This document shows positions 22,974-35,440 of a DNA stretch of 64,000 nucleotides, piece by piece. The position numbers and the translations under genes are program-made. This DNA is from Parastagonospora avenae f. sp. tritici 18332-5 (Eukaryota; Ascomycota; Dothideomycetes; Pleosporales; Phaeosphaeriaceae): NCBI GenBank assembly GCA_022559985.1, contig JAFJTR010000008.1, positions 641,404-705,403 of the forward strand. Reading direction: 5' to 3'. The first letter of the stretch is position 1. Each line of letters opens with the position of its first letter. The notes beneath the pieces were generated by a model. It was given only the letters and a program-made list of their open reading frames with translations. It was not told the DNA's origin and made no database searches.

Positions 22974-25658
22974 TCAAGGATGCGAAAAAAAGGCGGAGGG
23001 TCTGTGTTGGTAGGGTGATGCGGGGGCTGAGGCGTCAGCATGAGACATTTGCTGGGCACATTGCGGAGTCGAGATGGCGGCGCACTTACAATTATGGGTG
23101 TTATAGGTCGCAACGGCGGCGAAGAATATACGGACGGGGAGTGTACAGGAAGCAGTGCTGGGTGTGGGATGGGAGAGGGGAAGCGATTATTGATATGCGC
23201 AGCGCCCTTGGGACTGTTTCAGGCAGTAAGGCTCCTCTAACCACTGTGCATGCTAACCTCGAAGCGAAAGTCGTGCGCGCCAGGCGGCATCAGTCAGTCC
23301 GCAAGTCTACAGCAATGCAAGGGCGAGCGCCGAAGAGCTGCGGAATGCGGCAGCGGTAGCACTCGGTGTCTGGATACGCTGGTGCCGGTGGGGAAGTCGC
23401 TGCAAGCTATCGTCGTGTCGGGCGTGCGCAGATCTGGGCCGAGTCCTCTGCGAGTGTTGGCGATGGAAGAAATGGCGGAGAGCAAGAGGGTTGTAGAACG
23501 ATCGGCGCGCTTACCTCTAGTGTCCGCTGGGGAAAAGAGCGCTAGCCAAGGTTAAGTGTCCGACTGGCGGCTCTGCTACAGATGCTTGCCGGCAAGAGAC
23601 GAAGCTTGGAACGAAAACACCGAACAGCAATGCGATGGAGCTGGCACGTTCGTCGACGGTGCCGTTGATGAGACCACCGCTCCTTTACGGGAACTGCTGA
23701 TTCGAGCCAGGCACGCAAATCTGTCCAACGCAAGGTGGGTGATGGAAAGGGTGAGACAGCGCTCGGATTACTTGTGAAACGGTTCCCCTGTGCATCAACA
23801 TGGAGTTGAACAACGGACCCTCAATTTCGCTGTCGCAAACTCATCGGATGCCTTAATCCCACCGACTGAGCACTACCATCTGTTCCATCGAACGACAGCG
23901 TACGGCTCGACAAAGCGTTGAGCATGTCGGCTTCCGCAGGTTGTTGCACGTCACACCGATCGCCAGCAACTTCTCGTAGGCGACACTGAAGATGGGCCCG
24001 GGAGCTCGTGACCACGCCGTCGACAGCAAATCTTTTGCTGCGTGTCTATAATATGAGGCTGCTAGAGTGCTAATGGCTGCCATCAAGTCCTCCGTAGCTA
24101 TGGCTGCAGGCAAACCATGGCTGCCGCTCCATATGCGCATGTCCAGCTGGCAATGCACGCCACGCTGGACGAAGAAGCACCTCTGATTTCTGCTGAGCTC
24201 CAAGCCCAGCGTGTGGGGTAGTAGCACAGCGCCAGCGATCGTCGCCAGGTAGAGGGCAAATAATGAGACATATTTCGGCTGCGCAATCGCGACGTTTTAG
24301 GTCTGTCTAGAAGGGCCAGCCTCAGGAGTCGAGCTGTCACACCTTTCAGAGCCGCACTTGGCGTTGAGCAGGCAGCGGCATCCTTGAATCGACCTCACGT
24401 AGCCAAGAAGCCGTGATGTTTGACAGCTGAGTGCCTGAGACGGACGGATGAACAACATCCGCGATTCTAGAAGTGGTCGCGTGCTGGCCCCAGACGGCTG
24501 TCGTCATGCGTTGACGACGTTTGGACTTTGAAGGGAACGACGTTGTTCGCTTGCGAGACGTGTATGCCTTGGGGAAAAGTGCTAAGGACAGGGAACCCAG
24601 GGTCTTAAGTCGTTCAGAAACAGGCAATGCTGTCTCGGTTGCCCCCGTTGCTGTGGCATTCTTCAACGGCGAGATTTGTTTCTCGTCTTGCACGGACGAT
24701 GCGCATCTGTCAGCCTCGCTGTAATCTTGCAACGTCCTGCACCTTCAAGATCTGAGATGACTGTTGGAGTATGCACTATCGACAATCCTCAGCTATAAAT
24801 AGAATTGTCGAGCGCGTAGACAGTAGAGCTCCTGCGAGCTGCATGTGACCGGCTCTCTGAATAGAAATAGATAATACGATTGACTACACGCTCGCATCAG
24901 TCTTGCTCTCGAGTACTGTAGATAGCTTCTGGCTGCCGCCAGTCAAGGCGATGCCAATGCATGGCGGGTCCCCAGTGCAATGTCCGTCCCATGCGAGGCC
25001 AGACTCGATGGTATGGGGAAGCTGCTCCAGCTAGTCTGTGCGGTGCGCACGGCGGGACAGGCTCTACCGCGACGGTACTCGTCCACGTCTTTGTTGCTGC
25101 GATGTCCGAAACCTTCACGCTGCGATGACGTTCGATCACTGGGACTGTACTGTATGCGCTGAGCGATGCGTCCAGAGGCTGATCCTGCCATTGCCCCTGG
25201 CCAACCGCGGGTGAAGCGAGCAAGCAACAGCAAAATAGTTCGGTGGTAAGATTGCGACCTCCTTTAGCCATGCCTCATTCGCGATAGCTTATATCGCATT
25301 TACCAGATGTAGCCAAATCTCGATATTGTCCGCGTTCGAAACGCACGCCATTGGCCAGTGCGGGCGGTTCCTGCGCAAGCCCAATTTTCCTTGCGCTGTC
25401 CTTGCGCTGTCCTTGCGCTGTCCTAGTCTTCAACGGCGGTCCGCCCGTATTCTTGCTCTCCTTGCTCCCTCGCCCTCACCCTCTCCTCAGACACATCGTT
25501 TGGTATCATTTGTGGTTATCGCTTCACTCATTCAGCGGTTCCACGTTCACTCTTTCCGATAACGACATTCCTTACTTAATCGCTAAATCCTAAACCGACT
25601 TCGTCATCACGTAAACAAACACGACGGAAACGTACAGAAATAGCACCGAATACCGAAA
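22974..25658. other. Long divergent intergenic stretch with weak coding hints
   Basis: This is the 5' side of both the PUF gene (-) and the membrane-protein gene (+). Minus-strand frames at 24346..24732 and 23853..24227 could be two exons. The second extends upstream as PKYVSLFALYLATIAGAVLL, a possible membrane helix. I recognise no family and the joining splice site is weak. A minus-strand frame at 24897..25271 starts with a signal-like MAKGGRNLTTELFCCCLLAS but loses protein-like character. None is called as a gene. Confidence 0.35.
25389..25421. repeat. 11-bp unit, three perfect tandem copies
   Basis: CCTTGCGCTGT is repeated three times without change, about 240 bases before the ATG of the downstream membrane-protein gene. 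It lies in a C/T-rich stretch. It may be polymorphic by slippage; a regulatory role is not shown. Confidence 0.85.
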
Positions 25659-26198
25659 ATGATGAACATTAAGCATCTTATGGCGCGCGACAACGACAGC
25701 GAGGGCCTCAGCAACACCCACGTTGCGCTGCTCGTTTCCCTGCTCATGCTCGTTCTGCTTGGCATGATCCTCATCGGCGCCCTCATGTTCCTGCGAAGCA
25801 TGCGCCGTGCACGCAAAGCCGCAGAAGCAAACTCACAACTCCCTCTCTACGAGAAGCGCCAATCAAACCACCGCCTCACCATCACTGCGATGCCCTACAA
25901 GGGCCGCGAGTCCGTCGTCGTCTACGAAAAGGAGCAGCTGATGCGCAGCAACCCGGAGTCACCCTCCAGCCCAGTGCCCGAAATCCGCATCACATTCCCC
26001 GACGAGGTCGACGAGTCAGGAAAGCGACAGTCTGGTCGCGTTGTCGTAGTCCGTGTTGGAGACCACAGCGTCGGACTGGAGCCTGTCTCAGAAGACGACC
26101 TTCCCCCTTACCAGCGCGATGCCTCGGATCGCTTCGACTCGCTCGACCTTGACCGCATTGGAGGGCTGAAGGAGAAGGACAGCAAGTACTACTCATAG
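25659..26198 (+). CDS. Small single-pass membrane protein, unknown function
   Basis: A single exon of 179 codons. A short, hydrophilic N-terminus is followed by one strong membrane helix at residues ~24-46 (VALLVSLLMLVLLGMILIGA) and a basic stop-transfer stretch (RSMRRARKAA). By the positive-inside rule the long C-terminal part is cytosolic. It contains charged and Pro-rich segments, including PPYQ near residue 155, a possible PY-like motif. There is no cleavable signal and no enzyme motif. The leader upstream is C/A-rich and the codon choice is typical of the window's confirmed genes, which supports expression. The next gene on the same strand starts about 670 bases downstream. Confidence 0.75.
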   Translation: MMNIKHLMARDNDSEGLSNTHVALLVSLLMLVLLGMILIGALMFLRSMRRARKAAEANSQLPLYEKRQSNHRLTITAMPYKGRESVVVYEKEQLMRSNPESPSSPVPEIRITFPDEVDESGKRQSGRVVVVRVGDHSVGLEPVSEDDLPPYQRDASDRFDSLDLDRIGGLKEKDSKYYS

Positions 26199-26869
26199 TC
26201 GAGTAGTGCATTGGAAATGCCCGGCTGGACTGCAACGAAACGTCCGGCTGCCCGGGTCAGCCCTTTGGCTACGATCGATTATTTTTATGACAGCTCTACC
26301 GTCAATCGTCAGTTTCTGGCCCGGCGATGGAAGTCAGCATGACTCCAGGCGGTTGTATATTCTGGGAGATGGTTGCATATATGCACATGAGTCGTTGCCA
26401 TCTTCGATCGAGGTCATGTCCTCCTATATAACTCTTATTCTTAATGTATGATATGCCATCTCAAGCGACTGTACATGAGCAGCAGGAGAGCGAATATACA
26501 AATTTTACCCTACCCACCCAGTACTGGCTAGAACCACGTTTTGGTCGTTGGCGTCGTGATCGAAGAGGTCCCATTCAGAGTGAAGTCTTCGTCTACACCT
26601 GTTTCCCAATGTGCATGTGAAGTCAAGCTTCAGCCCAAGCAATCTTCAAACTGTATGAGGTGTGAGTCGTCCAATGACGCTGCGCACCTGCATGAACACC
26701 GGACGGCTGCTTTCGGAGCTTAGGGGAAAAGTGGAGCCATCGACGGCTCGAGCTCAAGATCCATCCCAAGCATCGCAAGCCAAACACCATCAACACAGCT
26801 GGCCCATAGACGTTACCCATGGACACATACGCTCCTTAGAATTCCAATTCCCTTTACTTGACCTTAACC
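26199..26869. other. Intergenic, promoter of GPI13
   Basis: The 3' UTR of the membrane-protein gene and the promoter of the GPI transferase. No gene seen. Confidence 0.5.
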
Positions 26870-29800
26870 ATGCAGCCTGGGGAGGTATTTACGCCAGCAT
26901 CCGAGATTACGGGTGCTCGCAAAGAAAAAGTGGTCACGAAGACACCTCAACTCCCTAAGCGCAACGGCCCACCAGTGGACGAGGACAAGGCGCGACGGGC
27001 AGCTCAAATCCATTTCAAGGCTTCGCATGGGCTCATTACCGCTTTCTTCACGCTCATACTGTATGTTTCAGCGCAATTAGATTCGCTTCTCTTCAAACCT
27101 GCTAACGGGGCGCAGAATACTTCACATTGCTGGCATATACCTGTTCACCAGCGGTTTCCTCCTGACACGGCTAGTTCTCGACGACAAGTCCGAATGCGCG
27201 GTTACTCCCATCGATGCGGCGCGCGCATATGTCCCCGGAGACGTGCAGAAGGGATGCTGGCATCCCAAGACATTCGACAAAGCGATTGTAATAATAGTTG
27301 ACGCACTACGATATGATTTCACGGTCCCATTGGAAGCACAGGTTGAGCCTACAAACCTCGCGTCCGATCCAAGCCTCCCACCCGTCGCACCCCGCCATTT
27401 CCACAATGCGTTCCCTGTTTTGTACGAGACGGCACTGAAGCAGCCCAACAATGCTTTCCTCCTCCCCTTCATCGCAGACCCACCTACCACGACGCTGCAG
27501 AGATTGAAGGGACTTACAACGGGGACGTTGCCCACCTTCATCGACGCCGGTAGCAACTTTGCGGGTACGGCGATTGACGAAGACAACCTGGTGGCCCAGT
27601 TGAAGAATGCGAGCAAGAGAATTGTACATTTGGGCGACGACACCTGGCATGCTCTCTTCCCAGGATACTTCGAGCCCAATCTCACGCACGCATACGACTC
27701 ATTCAACGTTTGGGACCTGCATACGGTCGACAACGGGGTCACGGAGCACATATTTCCCCTACTGAAGGCAGAGAACATAAGCAAGTGGGATGTCATTTTT
27801 GGGCATTATCTAGGTGTGGACCACGCTGGTCACCGCTATGGTCCCGATCATCCTGCTATGACTGCGAAGCTCAACCAGATGGACGAGGTGTTCCGGCACA
27901 TGATCGCAGAATTGGACGACGATACGCTTCTTGTAGTCATGGGCGACCACGGCATGGACACCAAGGGTGACCACGGCGGCGAGTCGGAAGATGAGATTGA
28001 GGCTGCGCTGTGGATGTACTCGAAGAAGGGCATCTTTGGCCGCAGCTCTCCCGCATATGTCACACCTCCCCACTCAGCCAAGGTGCGGCCTGTGGCTCAG
28101 ATCGATCTTGTACCAACCTTGTCACTCCTTCTAGGCATGCCCATCCCATTCAACAACCTCGGAAAGCCGATCGAGGAGGCTTTTGTTGGAAAGAAGGGGT
28201 CGGACTTTGAAAACTTGGCCATCGTCAATCGCTTGGCAGCTGCGCAAATCCACCGTTATCAACACGAATACGCCAAAGCTCGCGGGTTTGACGAGAGCAC
28301 TCGTGCAAGCTCTTTGGCTCTTTGGGCTGCGGCGAACGAGGCCTGGAACTCGCTTGGGAAGAAGAGCAACAGCGAGCAGTTCCAGAGCGTTTACAAAGCG
28401 TTCAGTGCCTACCAGCGCGAGACCCTCAGCATCTGCCGCGCTCTGTGGGCGAGATTCGACATCCCTAGGATGTTGACTGGTGTAAGCATATTGGCTTCCA
28501 CTTTGGTCGTCCTCGCCATGTATGCGCGTGGACTTTCGGGAGATCGGACAGAGTTGACGCCAGCCTTCTTCACTCGTGGCATGATGGGTGCTGCGGTTGG
28601 TGCCCTGGCAGGCTTTGTTGCTGATTTCGCCATGCCAGACGTGGCTCAAGATCAGGTGCTGATCTTCTCTACCGCCTCATTCACTATCCTCGGCATGTCC
28701 TCTACTTTCTTCTCCCTCCGACAACGCGTCTTATCCCCCTTCCCTGCAAGCATATGGGGCTGGACAAGTGTCTTCTTCACATTGGCTCTCTCAGTTGGCT
28801 TCGCTGCCAACTCCTTTACTATCTGGGAGGACGAGATTCTTCTTCATTTTCTTACCACCTTCGGCGTTATCGCAGTGGTGTCTTCTTTCCGTCAAAAGAA
28901 CAAGGTAGACCGAACGCTCGGTATCTACCACTCTGTTCTTTTCACCGTCCTCCTACGTGTTGCTTCTTTTGCCCGCCTATGCAGAGAGGAGCAGATGCCA
29001 TACTGCAAGTCCACATACTACGCTTCTGCGCTTTCCACTACGTCTGCTCCCTGGCAGTTGATCATTCCCGGTGCAGCCGCACTGCTCGTGCCCACCTTCA
29101 TCATTGGTTACTTTGAAGGTACAAAGAGCTACCAGAACACGGCCAAGTTGTGGCTGGGTCTCGGACTGCGCTTTGGCCTCATGCTCGCTGCGGCTTATTG
29201 GGCACTTGATGCCGCAGATGACAGCGACTGGTATCCGCAATGGTCTAACGTCATTAGCATCACCAAGAGGGCCTTGGCGCAGATTGTGCTGGCCATCAGT
29301 TTGATATTTGGATACCTCATCTACAACTGGAGTAAGCCTCTCTTGAGCATCATCACCAACGAGTCGCAAGACAAGGACGGTGCACCAAAACAGGCCATCA
29401 CAGTCCTTGGTTACGCAAACGTGCATGGAAGCAGGTATGCTTTGCTCATCACTATCTGGTACCTTGCCATCGCACTCCTCCAGAAGCCCATGGGTGCGGG
29501 CGCCATTGGCATCCTCGTCTGGCAGCTTTTCTCACTCTTCGAAATCATCGACACCAACAACCTTCACACCTCGTCCATCGGACCCGTTGTTCTCGGTCTC
29601 CTCGGTTCTTTCCACTTCTTCAAGACCGGCCACCAGGCTACTCTCAGCTCCATACAATGGGAGTCGGCATTCATCCCCCTCTCGACGATCCGCTACCCAT
29701 GGACCCCAGCTATCGTCATCCTGAACACTTTCGGCGCGCAAATCCTCTGCGCCGTCGCGGTCCCTGCACTCGTGCTGTGGAAAGTCAAACCCCAGCAGAA

Positions 29801-30050
29801 AGGCCTGCTGGGCGCTATGGCCAAGGCGATTGCAACACACATGCTATTCTACGCGACCATCTGCCTCGCTACGACGATGTGGGCGGGCCATTTGCGCAGA
29901 CACTTGATGTTGTACAGGATCTTCAGTCCGCGCTTTATGCTCGGCGCGTCGTCGCTCCTGATCGTAGACATTGTGGCGATATTCGTGGGCGTGTGGGGCG
30001 CACGCATGAGTATCCTAAGCGTCGCGGAGGTGTTTGGATTCGGTGGGTAA
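26870..30050 (+). CDS. GPI13: GPI ethanolamine phosphate transferase 3 (PIG-O/Gpi13)
   Basis: Exons 26870..27060 and 27116..30050 encode 1041 residues. The intron (GTATGT...GCGCAG) restores ILHIAGIYLFTSGFLL, the first membrane anchor. The luminal catalytic domain belongs to the alkaline-phosphatase superfamily. Metal-site motifs are visible as VDALRYDF, GDDTWHALFPGYF, GHYLGVDHAGHRYGP and VMGDHGMDTKGDHGGES. From about residue 440 to the end there are many membrane helices (for example VSILASTLVVLAMYARGL). Length and layout match the family. The enzyme transfers phosphoethanolamine to the third mannose of the GPI core in the ER, the group later joined to protein. The start at 26870 lies just before the first conserved stretch; an earlier in-frame TTG at 26858 is not a credible start. 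Confidence 0.95.
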
Positions 30051-30825
30051 AAGAGTCTGGAGTGTACGATATACCCTGCATTGGAGGGTTTGCATGCGTC
30101 CTGCTGGGCGCCACAATATTGCTAAGTCTTGTACAGCATCGCGATTTATGCATAGGTTTTCTCTTATATGTTGAATGTTCAAAAAGTATTACTACCTCCA
30201 TTCTGCTTCTGGAGTTATATCATTGTGCGCGTTTTGCATGGCACAGCTCCCACTCGCGCCCAACTCAAACACTCTCTCACACCGTCATGTCCAAGCCGCG
30301 CTCGTTTGCCACATCGCGCAGCCTATCATCTCTCACCGCGTCAATTGCGTAGCGACGGCTGTTCCCGCCGTCCCCGCAGGGCCTCAGGTAAAGGTGAGTA
30401 CGAAGCGAAGCGGGTCATATAAGGTTGTCTCTAGGACCTATCTCCATCCCTTCTACACCAACCAAAACGGCGGCAGGGAAACTGATTGAGCTTCTGGGAA
30501 AACTCTCGACTCACGAATTATCTCCAGAACCTGCGGAGTGTGACGTAAGGAGAACTTCTCCATTGTTACACGTTCGACGAGAGGGAAGGCGGTGCACTGC
30601 AAAATTCGAAGCGGTGTGCATTTCTGAAGAGGTGGAGATATCTCTCACCTGATCTGGGAGCTCAATTACTTCGGTATCAAGCTTGTGTAAGTTCTGCCGC
30701 CTCGCTCCTTCCTTCATTACACCCCATCAAGCAAGCTGACAACAACAAACTCAGTCTGCTCCTCTAAAAACTCTCAACGTGTTCATCACATCAACAATAA
30801 CAGTCGTCTTACACAGAATAACACG
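30051..30825. other. Intergenic; 5' leader of the next gene, with splice-like sites
   Basis: The 3' end of GPI13 and the leader of the next gene. Splice-like pairs are present, such as GTGAGT at about 30390 to CTCTAG at about 30430, and GTAAGT at about 30687 to ACTCAG at about 30753. They suggest one or two leader introns. A mini-ORF of 21 codons starts at 30288 (MSKPRSFATSRSLSSLTASI). It may be an upstream ORF or the start of a very small gene. Confidence 0.35.
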
Positions 30826-32684
30826 ATGGTCCCTATGATGGTGCCCAACCATCACTTCGTGCACGAGATTTCTCAGAGCATCTTCGATGCTGACGACCTC
30901 ACCGACAACTCGACTGGTGTCGTTCCGATTATCGGCGTCACCACCCCAACGGGCCTGAAAGCCCGGTTTCTGCAGCGCTTGTCGACAATCACGGCAGCTA
31001 ATGCAAAACTGCATGAGTCTCAGAATCAGAGTGGTATCGAGATACACCTGACCCGCAACGGCGGAAGCCCTCAAGTCAGGCTTGAGAAGGATGATAAACT
31101 GAATGCATTCATTGTCGGCATGGAGGAGTCGCTTCCAACGATCTCGAAACTCAAAAGCGGTAAGTGCACATATCGTGAGCTCAGAATGATATACTAACAT
31201 AGCCAGGTCCTGCCTGCAAACAGGCAGAGGATGAACTCTGGGATGGGGTCCTGGTGTACTCCTACTCCAACATTGATCATGTGTTTGAGAGCTTACAGAG
31301 GAGCTTCCTCAAGCATAAGACTACATTCGACAAACTTGTGAGCAAGATGTTCGGCATTGACGAGCAATATGCGGACGGGTCACAGCTCGACTGTGTACTA
31401 GGCGATCGCTTGATCGAACTTCATCAAATAGTCCAGTCACACGATCGATCTATGAGGCAATTCCATGTCCTCGTACACTTAGCATCAACGATGACGAAAA
31501 CAATCGAGCATCTTCAGCAACGTCTGAACTCCCTACTCCTGAATGCCAAGTTCGGAAAAGACCTGTATGCACTCATTCTTACCTTGGGATTCCCTGAGAG
31601 GGCTTTTGCCACATTTGTTCGCGCTGCCAAAACATCTCAGGCATTCTCTATCACTAAATTCCATATCTCCGCCACGCCTCCATCTTCACCTCCACAGAAG
31701 AAGGTGACTTTTGGAGCCAGCCCGACCAGCTCTAGCAAGAAGGTGACCCCAATTCCCCCAAAATCGGTCTTGAAGTCAAGCACTGCTCGCATCAGTTCAA
31801 CTCTGCCCTCATCGGCTGGGAACATGGCCGTCCGCACGCCATCACCTCCATCACCTCCGCGCCCACAACGGCCGGCCACGAAACACTCGGGGAGTAACCC
31901 GGGTAGAACGGCCTCTCAAGCAACACCGCCATCTCCCTCTCCCTTGCCCTCAATTCCAACCAACGACATATTTGCGGTGGTCCGACCATACCTATCAGAA
32001 GAAGACCAGGCCATCGGTCTCCTGCGACTTCAACCAGCTTCAAAGCAAGATAGCGCTCAACTCCTCGGTGCCGTCCTCCGTGGCAAGCTTCTCCCCAAAG
32101 GTACCAATGCCTTTCACAAGTTTGGTTTCGTTACTCTGCGCAACGAGTCCGATGAACGCACCCTAGGTGGTCTCTACGCCGCGATACTGCAAGAATCCAC
32201 GGACCCGCCATCAATATTTCGCGAAATTATGCAAGCTGTCGAGACCCACACCCTCGTCGATCTCATCAAGAGGAAGGAGTACAGCCATATTCTCTCCCAA
32301 CTTCCCTCTTCACTATCCACATTCCTCGCAGCGCCTGTTGCAGAGCGTCCAACAGTATGGCACCTCATGCAATTCGCCGCCGACGAATCAAGCACCTCTC
32401 CTCCCGCCTACCTGCAACGCGACTACGGATTCAAGATGTGTCGCCTCCGCGAGGAAGTCCAGCGTCTCAAAGATATCTACTGGGACTTGCTCAAGACCGT
32501 CGACCCCATTGAGCTGCATTATGCCTGCGTGCACGGCCGCCTGTATAGGTTCGCCAAGCTCAGAGGTAGTGCGATACCGAAGGATGAGCGCTTGATGAAC
32601 AATGACTCGCCGGCTGAGCATATCGGGTTTGAGAATGGGAAGGGTCTCGAAACCTACCGCGGACCCTTCTTCAGGCGAGGTTAG
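30826..32684 (+). CDS. Unknown 603-residue protein with a disordered middle
   Basis: Exons 30826..31159 and 31207..32684. The intron has GTAAGT, a perfect ACTAAC branch site and CCAG, and the join gives KLKSGPACKQAEDE. The N-terminal 210 residues are helical (FESLQRSFLKHKTTF; HVLVHLASTMTKTIEHLQQ). Residues ~225-330 are Pro/Ser/Lys-rich and probably disordered, with basic KKVTFG and KSVLKSS motifs. The last 270 residues look folded again (LSEEDQAIGLLRLQP; GFKMCRLREEVQRLKDIYWDLL). I recognise no domain, signal or membrane segment. Its helical-disordered-helical plan fits a structural or adaptor protein, but that is a guess from composition. Confidence 0.75.
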
Positions 32685-33481
32685 GGTCTGGGAGATAAGA
32701 GGGTGCGAATTCCGGAGGCGACGACTGTCGAGATGTGATGGGGTGAGTTCAATGACTACCTCAACACGACAAGTACGAGTTCGACTTCTACCTCATACAC
32801 TCTGGATGTGTAGGGATCTTGACGGGAGTCCCAAGAAAGAGCATGCTGACGACCAGGCCACAGAACTGGCGGCTGGATGATGGACATTGCGTGCGATTTG
32901 ATTCTTCCCTCATTCTTTTGGTTTTTTTCATGAGTGGCAGGCCGCTGCAGTATCAAAAGCTCTGCTTTCTTGCTATTGGGATTTATGAGATGCAATCTGG
33001 TTCTTTTCTTTCTCCTACTTCTCCCAACTCCCCTTCGTTCTTCAGAGCGTCCTGCGAACATGACCTTGCAAAGTCTTCATGGCATCGGAGTTCTCTGGAC
33101 ACCAAAAGCAAGGCATCGGCGATGCTAGGAGCGGCATTGATACCGCCTGTCTGATTTGCTTATTTTATCCTTTCTTCATTACATAGCACGAAAAAAATCG
33201 ATCAAACTCTTCATCTCGTCACGTGAACTCATCATGAACATGCGGTCTTCTGGATAGTAAATGACTATCATTGTATTGATGCATGCTCATGACTTCAATT
33301 TCAAGAAAAGCAACAATACATAACACAACAACGAACTTAAAAGAGAGGCATTTGTTGACATCCTTCGCCGCTTCACCCGAAATCAACAACAAAACCAGTT
33401 TACAGCCTCATACCCACACCGGCCGTCAAATCTCCGTCTCACAACTCACTACGAGCGCGAACTTGGCTCCTGCTCTCCACC
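32685..33481. other. Convergent intergenic gap
   Basis: Between the 3' ends of the unknown gene (+) and the secreted-protein gene (-). T-rich 3' UTR-like sequence; no coding region supported. Confidence 0.5.
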
Positions 33482-34154
33482 CTAGACAAATACCCTCACA
33501 ATATCCACCCACTGACAAGCCGGATTCTGCGGCTCGCCGACCAAACCAACTCTCCAGATGAGCGTATCATACGCATACGCCCAATTGGTCGCGCAAATAT
33601 ACCAATTCTTCGCGCGCAGCGGGGGATCAAAGTACGTAATCGGATCAACCAAATCATTCTGATGCACGTCAATGTACATACTTCCCGACGCCTCAAACAG
33701 CACCGTAGAAGGGTCATTCCATCCTGGGAAGAAGATGGCGTTGGCGACATTCGACGTCGGCGAGATGGACAGTCGCATCGCGGAGGGAACGATGACCTTG
33801 CCGCCGGACCAGAAATTGTAGCCGAGAAGACCGAGGATGTCAACGTCGCTGACGTTTGTACTCGCGCTGACGTTGTGGTAGAAGGTGGTGTAGAGAGATG
33901 CTGGGTCGGTCACTTTCTCGCCGGTAACGCAGAGGCCTTCGATTGCGGCGCCTTGGTGGCAGGCGCCAAGGGCGGTGCTGCGGTTGGTTTAGTGCATATT
34001 AGACTTGTGTGGGAGATGAGACTCACTCGTTGAGAGTGGCATTGTCGGATTTGATGATCAGACGGAAGTTGGGGGAGGAGACGTTGTAATACTGCTCACT
34101 CTGTGCAGCCACCATCGACGCAAGGGTCACAAATGCGAGTATAGCAAGCTTCAT
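33482..34154 (-). CDS. Small secreted protein, 207 residues, unknown fold
   Basis: Exons 34027..34154 and 33482..33977 (minus strand). The intron (GTGAGT...CCGCAG) joins SDNATLND to TALGACHQGAA. The first 17 residues (MKLAILAFVTLASMVAA) are a clean signal peptide. The mature part begins QSEQYYNVSSPNFRLII. It has four cysteines, in ACHQ, GLCVTG, WYICAT and NPACQW, so two disulfides are likely. There are several N-glycosylation sequons (NVSS, NATL, NDTA, NVSA, NVSD). The overall pattern resembles a widespread uncharacterised family of fungal secreted proteins that may correspond to a DUF7907-type domain. I cannot confirm this without a search. Export to the wall or outside the cell is well supported; function is unknown. 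Confidence 0.8.
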
Positions 34155-35440
34155 GGTGAGGAATTAGAGGACGAAGCGCAATATTGAGATGATTATCGTG
34201 TTGCAAGTTGATGTCCGATCTGTTGAATCTGAACACTGCGGGTTTGTTGCAGCCGGAGGAAGACATCTTTATACTCCCCAGAGCTGTACACATGACACTG
34301 GCAGGTACTGGCGGTGAGGGGCTGAAGCGCAACAGAAATGTCTGCACTTGCTTATCGTTCACAAAAGTCACGATTGCCGTTCTGCAAACCAGAGAAGGAG
34401 CAGTGTTCTAGCCAACCAGATCGCGTATCGGCACGGGAGGGACTCCTTTAATGTTGTACCTGTCCCCGTATTGCACGAGCTCCCATGCTGAGAGAGTAGG
34501 ATCGCGCCAGCTGGTACCTTTGTTGCCAGATTCGATGCTGTGAGTTGGTGTGGCAGGAGCGGGGTTGGCTCGTATAGCTGTGTTGCTATCCTGGAAGTTG
34601 TCATTATCCTTCGACCATCATTGCGCTTTGCCTCGAAGAGCTTGTGAACGCAAACCTGGAGTTCACGGTAAATATGCTGATAGGTCTCCCCGGCATGCAA
34701 AAAATTGTGCGACGAATGTAACGCAAGATACCTACGATGTATCCGAAAACGTGACGGCACAATCGTATTTTCTCATGGAGCCAACCTACCGCCGCTCCTT
34801 CGGTTGATAGATGGCGTTCATTGCCACACTTCTTTGTTCAATGCCATTTCAGGAGACTACTGTTAAATTGAATTGATTGCTTCGCTCGCCTTTGATTCGA
34901 GGACAAGTGATGAATCTAGAAAAGATCTGGAAGGGGAGAACACCAGGAGTCGAGGGAGTGGTTCATGGGTCTGCCAAGCCGCTAAATTATTCGTGCGTCA
35001 TCTCAGGTCTCCAAAGACGACGAGGAAACACACATACGCAAACAATGATTTGATCACATCAGAACTTCGTACTTGTCCTCGCGGTAGCTGAATATAGAAG
35101 AGGTACGGGGAATTGTAGACTAGGTACTAACCAACGAACGGGTGTCCACGACCTCATGTTTGCAACGGGCACGGAGATCCGCGATGAATCCAGTCCAAGC
35201 ATACTGTACGGAAGACGTATAACTGGTACTGTGACCAACGGCCACATCGACCGAGCTGCCTCGCGAATAAACATTCTTCCCTAGCTCTTCCGGGATATAT
35301 GACGTCACGTGTACCCGCATCTCGAAGTCTGCATGTGCTAAGTATGAGAGTCGCCATAATCTCGAACCTCATCTTATCTTTCTGCGTTCTACAGAAATAC
35401 AATAGAATACACGAATCAATTCACAATCCAGGCTCCCGTC
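34155..35440. other. Divergent intergenic region
   Basis: Holds the promoters of the secreted-protein gene (-) and the NmrA-like gene (+). A minus-strand 130-codon frame at 34368..34760 has no recognisable feature. No RNA gene seen. Confidence 0.5.
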
